From a virus: a stretch of DNA of 33,711 nucleotides. The stretch covers positions 1-33,711 of IMG/VR virus record IMGVR_UViG_3300038825_001249. One strand, 5' to 3'. The first letter of the stretch is position 1. Every line of letters begins with the position of its first letter. A program made the translations under genes and the position numbers. A model generated the notes under the pieces. It was not told where the DNA came from. It saw only the letters and a list, made by a program, of their open reading frames with translations, and did no database searches. This document shows, one piece after another, positions 1-6,026 of the stretch.

Positions 1-13
1 GTTTAAAACGAGG
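1..13. other. Tail of the attC(YXW) site joined directly to cassette A (cassette Z missing)
   Basis: Bases 1-13 are identical to 33309-33321, the last 13 bases of the attC site that follows the Y-X-W cassette. Shared identity runs to base 16 only because both following cassettes start TTA. From base 14 the sequence is cassette A, identical to 33638 onward. The junction falls exactly at the G|TT crossover point used by integron integrases. At the right-hand end of the window the same attC is followed by cassette Z, so this junction is what clean excision of Z would leave. Confidence 0.8.
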
Positions 14-87
14 TTATATTGCCTAATCTAAATCTTTTGTTTCTTCGCAATTAACACATTCGTAATACTGTATTTGTTCGCACCCAA
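14..87. repeat. Terminal repeat, identical to 33638-33711
   Basis: These 74 bases recur at the right end of the window; with the conserved GG before them the identity is 76 bp (12-87 and 33636-33711). This is the overlap of a circular or circularly permuted genome. The bases before 12 differ from those before 33636, because the two copies of cassette A are preceded by different attC sites. Confidence 0.9.
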
Positions 88-214
88 ATTCATGATCAAA
101 GCTATCGTCCTTCAATCCCCATTCGTGATCACATTCACTTTGTTCAATCTGCGCTAGCTGTTCGTTATGTTCATTTAATTCTTGTTCGCTGTCTGCTATA
201 TAGTAATTTGGCAT
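23..214 (-). CDS. Cassette A protein: small acidic protein with Cys/His cluster
   Basis: This is a 63-residue acidic protein, the only gene in cassette A. An acidic N-terminal half is followed by a CDHEW motif (residues 28-32), SFDHEFGC, and then ECVNCEE near the end. Together these give four cysteines and two histidines that could bind one zinc ion. Small phage proteins with a similar C-x-H...SFDHEFG...C-x2-C pattern are familiar to me, but I cannot assign a function. The start ATG has a good AGGAG ribosome site about 11 bases upstream, inside the cassette. No promoter fits between the preceding attC and this start, so expression probably depends on leftward read-through from upstream phage genes. 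Confidence 0.75.
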   Translation of the reverse strand: MPNYYIADSEQELNEHNEQLAQIEQSECDHEWGLKDDSFDHEFGCEQIQYYECVNCEETKDLD

Positions 215-241
215 TCGCTTTTACTCCTATGTTTACGGCAA

Positions 242-302
242 ATATAACAACCGTAATTAAAATCTGACCAGCTAAAGCTGGCAGTTTATTACATGGTTAT
301 GT
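242..302 (+). other. attC-like recombination site of cassette A
   Basis: R'' is ATATAAC (242-248), followed by AACC, so the TAACAA hallmark is present. R' is GTTATGT (296-302) with crossover 296/297. The centre folds as CTG-A-CCAGCT (264-273) against AGCTGGCAG (275-283), leaving one extra A in the left arm. That is the position of the extrahelical base in classical attC sites. Bases 245-300 are identical to 33586-33641, the site of cassette Z. The R' bases 297-299 also serve as the stop codon of gene B. Confidence 0.75.
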
Positions 303-494
303 GTTTTTAATTCTAGCCGCTACATAGTCAACACATCTAATCATAGCCTTACGTCCGTCAATTATATTTTCCTCGCAATTAGGGTTGTGCTTACTTCGAT
401 CTACATGCCTCATTAATACTTCCATAATTGTGTTTATGGCGTGTAGCTCCTTGTCTTCTGTTTTAACTTCATAACTTTCTGTAACTGGTTCCAT
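297..494 (-). CDS. Cassette B protein, 65 aa, unknown function
   Basis: This is a small charged protein predicted to be mostly helical, with about 20 variable N-terminal residues followed by the segment LHAINTIMEVLMRHVDR. It has two cysteines and no recognisable domain. The start ATG at 494 has a strong GAGGAAG ribosome site. The TAA stop (297-299) is formed by the first three bases after the attC crossover, so the reading frame fills the cassette to its edge. I do not recognise the family. An antitoxin or a small phage accessory factor is possible but unsupported. Confidence 0.7.
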   Translation of the reverse strand: MEPVTESYEVKTEDKELHAINTIMEVLMRHVDRSKHNPNCEENIIDGRKAMIRCVDYVAARIKNT

Positions 495-602
495 ATCTTC
501 CTCACTATTTAAAAACTAACATAACAAAAACTTCAACGTGACAAAAACAGCTTGCCACTACGTGTCTTTTAACGCTGTTTTCGGCAACGTTAATATAAAA
601 GG
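297..602. mobile_element. Integron-like gene cassette B
   Basis: The cassette is 306 bp between crossovers 296/297 and 602/603. Start box GTTATGT (296-302) is the exact reverse complement of its R'' box ACATAAC (519-525). It holds one minus-strand gene and the attC at 519-608. Confidence 0.78.
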
Positions 603-608
603 TTAAAA
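519..608 (+). other. attC-like recombination site of cassette B
   Basis: R'' is ACATAAC (519-525), continuing AAAAACTTCAACG, which resembles the 5' half of classical attC sites. The right half contains GGCAACGTT, and R' is GTTAAAA (602-608), crossover 602/603. The arms pair as AACGTGACAAAAACAGC (535-551) against GCTGTTTTCGGCAACGTT (574-591), with mismatches and one unpaired base, around a 22-base loop. Confidence 0.72.
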
Positions 609-898
609 AGAATTAACTCCAACTCGCCTTTTCGTCTAAAAATATATCTGTGTCTTTTTGATTTAACCACTTTGTTTTCTTATGTCAGCATTGGCACTCA
701 AATCTGTTTCTAATGTGCCTGCGCCTTGTTCCTTTTTTATGTTCAGTCCATCGCTGGTGGTAGCTCGGTATATACTTATGCTTACCAAATAAACACATTA
801 TCAATCTAATCATATTTACCTCGTCAATTCATTTTTAACAACCCGCATAAAAGGAATTTAACTGTCGGTTCCCTCGGTTAAATCCTATTTGCTATGGG
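603..898. mobile_element. Integron-like gene cassette C2
   Basis: The cassette is 296 bp between crossovers 602/603 and 898/899. Start box GTTAAAA (602-608) is the exact reverse complement of R'' TTTTAAC (833-839), and the match extends to 8 bases. It carries one very short minus-strand gene (685-813) and the attC at 833-904. About 70 bp next to the left crossover are without a recognisable gene. Confidence 0.75.
685..813 (-). CDS. Cassette C2 protein: 42-aa basic peptide ending in C-x-C
   Basis: The ATG at 813 has a GAGG ribosome site 7 bases upstream, and the frame stays open for 42 codons to TGA. The protein is very basic, with EHKKGTRRRHIRNRF near the C-terminus, and ends in a CQC motif. 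It looks like a small nucleic-acid-binding or zinc-binding phage peptide, but I do not recognise it. It is the only plausible gene in its cassette. The cassette context and good ribosome site argue that it is real despite its length. Confidence 0.55.
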   Translation of the reverse strand: MIRLIMCLFGKHKYIPSYHQRWTEHKKGTRRRHIRNRFECQC

Positions 899-904
899 TT
901 ATGT
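833..904 (+). other. attC-like recombination site of cassette C2 (last site before phage backbone)
   Basis: R'' is TTTTAAC (833-839), continuing AACCCGC. R' is GTTATGT (898-904) with crossover 898/899. The central stem pairs GGA-A-TTTAAC (852-861) with GTTAAATCC (877-885), again with one extra A in the left arm. The outer parts also pair (AACCC against GGGTT). Beyond the crossover lies gene C, which has no intact attC of its own, so this is taken as the right border of the array. Confidence 0.73.
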
Positions 905-912
905 TGCCTAAA

Positions 913-1131
913 CTACATCAAGCCCATAACATTATTAAATAGCTTGCTGTTATCTTTTGATTTATAACCGACACCTAAAGCCCTCCTTTTGATTCCGGCC
1001 TTTCTGTTTCGGTCTGATGAAGCATGGCTGTTATTGTGGTATTTACCCCAACCGCGTTTTACATCAGCAACTTCAACCATTCGCTTTAAACCGCAACCAC
1101 AAGCACATGTTATTTCTGTTTTCTTTCCCAT
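913..1131 (-). CDS. Small basic protein with N-terminal C-x-C-x-C cluster
   Basis: This is a 72-residue basic protein. The N-terminus CACGCGLKR is followed by the segment VKRGWGKYHNNSHASS. The same cysteine cluster then 'Y/K-G-x-F/Y-x-(N/K)-SHA' layout occurs at the start of the NinG-like protein of this phage, where KCKCGCK precedes FFDKSHA. This suggests a shared small zinc or nucleic-acid-binding module. The gene lies just downstream of a terminator, so it needs read-through or a weak promoter. The ribosome site (GGGTGA, very close to the ATG) is poor. It sits at the backbone edge of the cassette array. Function unknown. Confidence 0.7.
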   Translation of the reverse strand: MGKKTEITCACGCGLKRMVEVADVKRGWGKYHNNSHASSDRNRKAGIKRRALGVGYKSKDNSKLFNNVMGLM

Positions 1132-1161
1132 ACATCACCCAGTCAATGAATACTTTTACCC

Positions 1162-1184
1162 AAAAAGCCGCAATTAAGCGGCTT
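1162..1184 (-). terminator. Rho-independent terminator after the early leftward operon
   Basis: Read on the minus strand, AAGCCGC pairs with GCGGCTT around a TTAATT loop and is followed by five Ts. It lies about 20 bases after the stop codon of the DUF2303 gene. It would end transcription of the recombination operon before the cassette array. Confidence 0.75.
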
Positions 1185-1205
1185 GATTGTCTTTCAAGTA
1201 AAAGC

Positions 1206-2024
1206 CTAGCCTTCACCGATAAAGGTTTTAAGCTCTGAATCTTTAAAAGCATCAACCAAAATTTCTTTAAACTCTTCAGCCATATCTTCTTCTTGTGCTT
1301 CAAGTCTAACAATTCGAAGGCTGATTTTAGGTCTATCACCACTCGTCAAGATGGAAACGCGAACCGTGAACGCTCGGTTATCTAATCCATGATAAGGATT
1401 ACAAGTAAATTCAATTATTGCCGGGATAATATCTTGGTTTTTAGCTTCTATTTTTTCCATTGCCGACATACTTTCACTAAAGTCACTTACCTTACTGTCA
1501 ACACTAGCCATTCTTTCAATGGTGATTTCACGAAGCTGTTTAACTGCTTGTTGAATACTCATTGATTTACCAGCTTTGCAAAGCACCTTGATATTACCAG
1601 CCCAATCTTCAACAAAGTTAGCCGCGTCTTTTTGATTAAGGTGTTCGCCGTTGACATTTAATAGTGCTTTGAACGCCGCCGTTTTATCAAGTTGGAGTTT
1701 AGCGTTGTGGCGTTGGTGAAGTGGGGCTTCTTCAGTACCAAGATCAAAGATTGTATTAGCTCGCATGTAATCAGAGTTAACGAAGCATTTAGCGCCTTCT
1801 TTGTCGAACTCTTTACAGTATTCGCCAAAGTCTTTAATTGACTTAGTAGCAAAAGAAAAGCGGTATGAATCACGCGTTGGCATGCTTGATTCAAGGTTGC
1901 TAACATCAAAGCCGCCGGGAACTACTAATAAATTTGATTTGGTATTAATTTTTGATAATTCTTCGTTTACATCGTTAAGTAAAACAGTTTTTTCTAAATG
2001 AGCAATCGCTTCTTTTGATAACAT
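1206..2024 (-). CDS. DUF2303 (YfdQ-like) phage protein
   Basis: The 272-residue protein matches the DUF2303 family found in prophages (E. coli YfdQ type). Supporting segments are HQRHNAKLQLDKTAAFKALL near residues 103-122, then the 'L-x-Q-x-x-A-x-F-V-E-D' signature (NQKDAANFVEDW), and a C-terminal beta-rich part. No catalytic residues are evident and the biochemical role of the family is not established. In this genome it is the last gene of the leftward operon with Bet and the YqaJ exonuclease, so a role in phage recombination or replication is a reasonable inference. Confidence 0.75.
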   Translation of the reverse strand: MLSKEAIAHLEKTVLLNDVNEELSKINTKSNLLVVPGGFDVSNLESSMPTRDSYRFSFATKSIKDFGEYCKEFDKEGAKCFVNSDYMRANTIFDLGTEEAPLHQRHNAKLQLDKTAAFKALLNVNGEHLNQKDAANFVEDWAGNIKVLCKAGKSMSIQQAVKQLREITIERMASVDSKVSDFSESMSAMEKIEAKNQDIIPAIIEFTCNPYHGLDNRAFTVRVSILTSGDRPKISLRIVRLEAQEEDMAEEFKEILVDAFKDSELKTFIGEG

Positions 2025-2088
2025 AATTTATATCTCTAATTAAAGTTTAAGTTGTGCCGGGAATAACCCGGCGTTTATTGATTAATGA

Positions 2089-2493
2089 TTAGTTTGCTAT
2101 ACGGCGAATATTTGATTTAACTTCACCAGTTTCTTTATCGATATTTTCAGCATCAAGGGCGAATTGCCCATTATCATCTTCTTTTGGTTGATTGATAGTA
2201 AGTTGACCGCCTTTGCCAACAAAAAAAGCTGTATCAGTAACATCTTCTTCAAACTTTTTACCGCGTTTAGTTGGGTTGCTGGTTGAAAGTTTATGTGAAA
2301 CGATAACTTGTTCATTATCGCCCATCTGTTGAAAAGTAAATTCAATCGTTACTTTTGCTTTTTTACTGCCGATACCGTGATTAAGTTGTGACATTGCCGC
2401 ATCACTTAAAGCCAATGCTAACTTGTCGTTTAAAATACCAGCGTTACATTCGCCGATAAAATCAGATACGTTTGTTTCTCTTTGATTTGACAT
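2089..2493 (-). CDS. Conserved phage protein of the recombination operon
   Basis: This is a 134-residue protein. The first 60 residues are predicted to be helical and then beta (KAKVTIEFTFQQM), and the C-terminus is charged and polar (NQPKEDDNGQF, IDKETGEVKS). It sits between the DUF2303 gene and the exonuclease, and similar small proteins often accompany DUF2303 in prophages. I see no catalytic motif. An accessory or DNA-binding role in recombination is possible. Confidence 0.65.
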   Translation of the reverse strand: MSNQRETNVSDFIGECNAGILNDKLALALSDAAMSQLNHGIGSKKAKVTIEFTFQQMGDNEQVIVSHKLSTSNPTKRGKKFEEDVTDTAFFVGKGGQLTINQPKEDDNGQFALDAENIDKETGEVKSNIRRIAN

Positions 2494-2555
2494 AATTGTA
2501 TTCTCCGTTGGTTTAAAAGTTGAACTATCTGGAAATTCCGGATAGTTCGATTAAA

Positions 2556-2867
2556 TTAATGTGTTGATGGTTCGGTTATTACATAAGCATAATTATCATC
2601 ACCAAGTTTATAAAACTTATAATGAGATCTGAAGTGATCGCCAAAGTCTGATAATCCTGCTCTTAATTCTGAAAGGTATTGTTCACTTGTTAATTCACAC
2701 TTGCGAACATGTTCAGTACAATAAGCTTTAACTTCACTTTCTGGCTTGTCTGACTTTACAGTGAACTCGCGGAAAGTATCGCCGTATCGTCTTTTTTGGC
2801 CTGAGTGAGTACATTCAACGTTATAACCGTTATCTTTGTGCTTTTCTGCCATTGGATCTTGAATCAT
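2556..2867 (-). CDS. Hypothetical protein in the recombination operon
   Basis: This is a 103-residue protein with three cysteines (CTHSGQKRRYG, AYCTEHVRKCEL) and an aromatic, tyrosine-rich C-terminal part. No family is recognised. The ribosome site before the first ATG is weak, and a second ATG five codons in could be used instead. Its place between the exonuclease and the DUF2303 group suggests a DNA-metabolism accessory role, which is inference only. Confidence 0.6.
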   Translation of the reverse strand: MIQDPMAEKHKDNGYNVECTHSGQKRRYGDTFREFTVKSDKPESEVKAYCTEHVRKCELTSEQYLSELRAGLSDFGDHFRSHYKFYKLGDDNYAYVITEPSTH

Positions 2868-2927
2868 AATATTTACTCAGTTTATTTGAAGTTTGGTGCC
2901 GTAATCAATTACGGCACCATTGGTTAA

Positions 2928-4679
2928 TTACTTGTATTTATTTAAAATTCTAAATAGGTCTTGATGTTGTGAGTTTATAACGTGATATTCTTCACACCAG
3001 AAATTAACCTCTCTAAGCATTTCTTCATGTGGTGTTAGTTCTTTTTTGGTAGTATAGCCGCCCGGTGCTTTAGTTTGCTTGGTTGGCTGTTCTTCCTGAG
3101 CATCAGCGAATGTTTCAGCTAGTCTTTGTTCAACTGTCTTTTGCTCTATTGCTGGATCTAAATAAAAATCTTTAGGGGAAATTCGCTTGCCATCTTGCAC
3201 AATGCCAGTACCAGTAATAACAGCATCTTCAATAACTTTTTCTTGCTCAGTTTTTTCTTTCTGCTCAGTTTCAATTTTAAGGCGTTCTTCATCGCGAATG
3301 CGTTTTTCCTCAGCTTCAATTTTAGCTTTTGCTTCACGTTCTGCTTTAACTTTTGCTTGGCGTTCGATTTCTTCTTTCTCTAAACGTTTACGCTCAGCTT
3401 CAGCTTTTTCATGTTCATTGATACGGGCTTTAATTAGATTGATAAGATCATCGTTATCTTTAAGCAATAACATAGCGTGATCACTAAATAAAAATCTATG
3501 GTCTTTTGCCAACTCAGACAAGCTATCTAAATTTTTACGGATAACTTGAGAAATTTCGTTTGCTTCAATTTTAGCATTAGCTAAAGAAGAATTAACCGCC
3601 TCTTCCATTTTTTCAAAGCTACGTTTACCCTTCATCACCGCTTCAAAGTCAACGACTACTTGAGTGATTTGAACCTTGTTTATGGTTTCGCTTAACTTGG
3701 CTAAATGCTCGTTAAAGGCTTTATAAGCGCTGTTAACAATAGAGGATTTCTTGGCTTCTTTGGCTTGCTTAACTTGCTTTTCACCATGCGATTGAAGCTT
3801 TTGAAGGATAGTATCGGCCTGACTAACAAAGCCATTGAATTCAGCGAGGCTTTCAAATTGCTTTTCAATATCGGTAGCTTGAGTTTTTAATGTTGCTCGA
3901 CCAGCCTTAACGTTTTTATTGAAAGCTTCTTTGTCGGCGAAGTCTTGATCAGTTTCAAGGACAAGTCTCATTTGCTCGTCAGCGAGTTGCTTTATTACCG
4001 GGATATATTCGCCTAAGTTTGAAACAACAAGCGAACCTTCAACGCTACATTTGATAACAGGAAAGCTTTCTTGTTCGTTAGCAATGATAACTTCTTTTTC
4101 TGCTTCAGGTTGATAATCAGCTAAATCTTTTTCGAATTGTTCCCAACCTAAAATTAAAGCCTTTCTTCTTTCGGGCATTGATTCATACCACATTGATTCA
4201 AAGTTTTCTTCTGTACCGTCACTAGTAACAAAAATTACTTTTTCAGCACCAGAAACTAAAAGCTGTTGTTCTAATTGCCAGTAGTAATGAGGCTCTAAAA
4301 TGTTGTTTTTAACATTTTCAGCTAAAGTTTTATTATAAAGCTTATGTTCAAAAGCAATATCCTCAAGCATTGTTAACCCATCAAAAGAAGCTAAAATTTT
4401 ACTGCTTTCTAAAACACCTGTTACCGGGTAAAGTTCATCACCAATTAATTTTTCAACAATTGGTCGAGCCATTTCTTCAGTTGCGTGGCCTTTATCAAAA
4501 ATCTTTTGTTGATGTGAAGAAACTGGCTTTGACTCACCCGTAAACTTCATTTTTAAAAGCTCATTGCGCCCCATGTACTTTGATTCATTCATCATTGCCG
4601 GGGCTTCACTTGCACCAAAGTTATTTAAACGTGTTGCTTTCCACTCTTCACTACCTTGAATTAAATTTAATGTAATCAA
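2928..4679 (-). CDS. YqaJ-type viral recombinase exonuclease with long coiled-coil extension
   Basis: The N-terminal 200 residues match the YqaJ/lambda-exonuclease family, which digests double-stranded DNA 5' to 3' so that an annealing protein can load. Visible motifs are GSEEWKATR (9-17), FGASE (21-25), KGHATEE (63-69), the metal-binding aspartate in ILASFDG (D100) and the E-x-K motif EHK (111-113), then a conserved YYWQLEQQL. Residues from about 330 to 470 are a highly charged coiled coil, making the protein (583 aa) much longer than a minimal exonuclease. The start is TTG, supported by an AGGAG ribosome site and by the first motif lying at residue 9; the first ATG (residue 29) would cut into the domain. 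It lies one base after bet. Confidence 0.9.
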   Translation of the reverse strand: MITLNLIQGSEEWKATRLNNFGASEAPAMMNESKYMGRNELLKMKFTGESKPVSSHQQKIFDKGHATEEMARPIVEKLIGDELYPVTGVLESSKILASFDGLTMLEDIAFEHKLYNKTLAENVKNNILEPHYYWQLEQQLLVSGAEKVIFVTSDGTEENFESMWYESMPERRKALILGWEQFEKDLADYQPEAEKEVIIANEQESFPVIKCSVEGSLVVSNLGEYIPVIKQLADEQMRLVLETDQDFADKEAFNKNVKAGRATLKTQATDIEKQFESLAEFNGFVSQADTILQKLQSHGEKQVKQAKEAKKSSIVNSAYKAFNEHLAKLSETINKVQITQVVVDFEAVMKGKRSFEKMEEAVNSSLANAKIEANEISQVIRKNLDSLSELAKDHRFLFSDHAMLLLKDNDDLINLIKARINEHEKAEAERKRLEKEEIERQAKVKAEREAKAKIEAEEKRIRDEERLKIETEQKEKTEQEKVIEDAVITGTGIVQDGKRISPKDFYLDPAIEQKTVEQRLAETFADAQEEQPTKQTKAPGGYTTKKELTPHEEMLREVNFWCEEYHVINSQHQDLFRILNKYK

Positions 4680-4680
4680 G

Positions 4681-5412
4681 TTATTCTCCTTTAATTGTTT
4701 TGATTTGATCTTTAGTTAAATTGCCTTTAGTGCTAACCATTGCAATTATTTCATCTGGTGTTTTTTTACCGCTTTCAATTGCCATTGACCATTTAGGGTA
4801 ATTAGCATCAAAATCTTCTTGGCTATATTCATTAATAACCTTTTCATCTTTTGGAGTTTCTTTTTCAACAACGCCAGCTTCTTCAAAACGTTCAGCTTCA
4901 TCAGGATCAATTATCCCACTAAAACCAAAAGCATAACGGGCGCATTGAATTGTTGCTTTATGGCGAAGCATACGAGCCGGAAACTTACCCCAAGGAGTTT
5001 TATTTTTATAGCGATCTTCTGTATCGCCTTGACACTCCGCCAAATACTCTATTACCTCAACAGGGTGTTTTCTGTCAGTACGAAACATTTTACAAGTAAC
5101 AGCCTTTAAACCTCCTTCACTATCAAAGCTATCTTCAAAAGACATACCGTCAAAGCTTGGGTGAGAATTGATTATTTTTAACCATCCATCAATTGAAACT
5201 ATTGGTTGAATGCCACCGCCTTTAGTTGGAAAAGCATAAATTTCTTTAGTTAAAGGGTTTAGTTTGTATTCGTTGGCAACCGCAATAAACACATTGAATT
5301 GTTCAACTGTTGGTTGTTGTTTTGATGGCATAACCGTATTTAACACGATATTTTCAAGCTCTTGAACATTCACTTTTAAGTGAGTTGCCATTTCTGTTAA
5401 TGCTGTTGTCAT
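4681..5412 (-). CDS. bet: Bet/RecT-family single-strand annealing protein
   Basis: The 243-residue protein matches the phage recombination protein Bet (Red-beta/RecT) family. The segment FNVFIAVANEYKLNPLTKEIYAFP, then QPIVSIDGWLKIINSHPSFDG and the CQGDTEDRYKNKTPWGKFPARM/LRHKATIQCARYAFGF blocks, are typical. It anneals complementary single strands made by the adjacent exonuclease during phage recombination. Its start overlaps the previous stop codon (TAATG), so the two genes are translationally coupled. Length and gene order (bet, then exonuclease) are standard. Confidence 0.93.
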   Translation of the reverse strand: MTTALTEMATHLKVNVQELENIVLNTVMPSKQQPTVEQFNVFIAVANEYKLNPLTKEIYAFPTKGGGIQPIVSIDGWLKIINSHPSFDGMSFEDSFDSEGGLKAVTCKMFRTDRKHPVEVIEYLAECQGDTEDRYKNKTPWGKFPARMLRHKATIQCARYAFGFSGIIDPDEAERFEEAGVVEKETPKDEKVINEYSQEDFDANYPKWSMAIESGKKTPDEIIAMVSTKGNLTKDQIKTIKGE

Positions 5413-5621
5413 TACTTAGTACCTTCTAAATAATTTTTAATTTCTGTATCTGATATGTGATCAAGGATTGTTTCAACGCCAACTTCTTTTATAAGTGAAG
5501 CCATTAATTCAAAGATACGAACATCTTCAAGCGTCATTTTAATATGTGGGTTATCTTCGCCGCGTTTTACCGGGCTTGTGCAAACTACTTGTTCACACTC
5601 TATTGCTAAAGTTTTATTCAT
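5412..5621 (-). CDS. Small early leftward protein, unknown
   Basis: This is a 69-residue protein, the first gene of the leftward early operon, starting some 40 bases below the predicted promoter. It has a central acidic-helical segment (LEDVRIFELMASLIKEVG) and no known domain. It overlaps bet by one base (TAATG). First genes in such operons are often host-takeover or regulatory peptides, but nothing in the sequence shows this. Confidence 0.65.
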   Translation of the reverse strand: MNKTLAIECEQVVCTSPVKRGEDNPHIKMTLEDVRIFELMASLIKEVGVETILDHISDTEIKNYLEGTK

Positions 5622-5658
5622 GTTGTTACCTATTTGCTTAGTTACTTGGACGATTTAA

Positions 5659-5686
5659 ATAATAGCATACCATTTCGATAAAACAA
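5659..5686 (-). promoter_or_regulatory. Putative early leftward sigma-70 promoter
   Basis: On the minus strand, TTGTTT (5681-5686) and TATTAT (5659-5664) are separated by 16 bases. A TG-plus-one-base just before the -10 gives an extended -10. It lies about 40 bases upstream of the first leftward gene. Confidence 0.5.
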
Positions 5687-5710
5687 CAATTAATTTTAAT
5701 TTATTTATAT

Positions 5711-5739
5711 TTGACAATTATAATAATTTAATTCATTAT
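5711..5739 (+). promoter_or_regulatory. Putative early rightward sigma-70 promoter
   Basis: A perfect -35 TTGACA (5711-5716) and CATTAT (5734-5739) are separated by 17 bases, about 30 bases before the regulator gene. The region between the two divergent promoters is very AT-rich, as expected for a control region. Confidence 0.6.
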
Positions 5740-5770
5740 TAGCCCAACTTAAACAAATAGAGTGATAAAA

Positions 5771-5980
5771 ATGGTTAATACTAATCTAGCAAAAATAGTT
5801 CAAGACGCGGCAAGAGATAAGGGTTTAAAAATAATGGAGCTTGACGAATTATGTGAAGATCTAATATACGCCCGTGTTTCTAAGGTTTGGCATGGCATTA
5901 GTTCTGCTAAGTTTTGTGATGTTGAATATGTTTTAGAAAAGCTTGATGTGAAAATTCATTTCGTTGTCAATAAAAAATAA
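5771..5980 (+). CDS. Small Cro/XRE-like regulator candidate
   Basis: This is a 69-residue, mostly helical protein, the first gene rightward from the divergent control region. The layout (helix LAKIVQDAARDKG, then LDELCEDLIYARVSKVWHG, then a beta-like VKIHFVV end) is compatible with a Cro-like helix-turn-helix, but the match is weak. An in-frame GTG at 5762 exists; the ATG at 5771 is preferred for start quality. Position and size suggest a switch or early regulator. It could also be an antirepressor. Confidence 0.5.
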   Translation: MVNTNLAKIVQDAARDKGLKIMELDELCEDLIYARVSKVWHGISSAKFCDVEYVLEKLDVKIHFVVNKK

Positions 5981-5981
5981 A

Positions 5982-6011
5982 AAATGCGCCGACCCTTCAG
6001 TAAGCGCATTT
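5982..6011 (+). promoter_or_regulatory. Stem-loop between regulator and initiator genes
   Basis: AAATGCGC (5982-5989) and GCGCATTT (6004-6011) form a perfect 8-bp stem with a 14-base loop. It starts right after the regulator's stop codon and ends 3 bases before the AAGGTG ribosome site of the next gene. With only TATT after it, a strong terminator is unlikely. It could attenuate transcription or protect an mRNA end. Confidence 0.5.
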
Positions 6012-6026
6012 ATTAAGGTGTATAAA

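Larger units (their letters stand above)
14..296. mobile_element. Integron-like gene cassette A
   Basis: The cassette runs from the crossover G|TT at 13/14 to the crossover at 296/297, 283 bp. Its start box GTTATAT is the exact reverse complement of its R'' box ATATAAC at 242-248; the match extends through TTGCC with one inserted T. It carries one gene on the minus strand and the attC at 242-302. A second copy of its first 74 bases ends the window (33638-33711). Confidence 0.8.

Noticed and set aside
1-87. Terminal repeat as the phage's physical direct terminal repeat
   Set aside because: The 76-bp identity begins exactly at a cassette edge and is of a length typical of assembly overlap; it shows circular closure and not a packaged terminal repeat.
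5771-5980. Full lysogeny control region (repressor with integrase)
   Set aside because: Only one small regulator candidate is present, and no integrase, excisionase or attP-like site was found, so lysogeny is unsupported.
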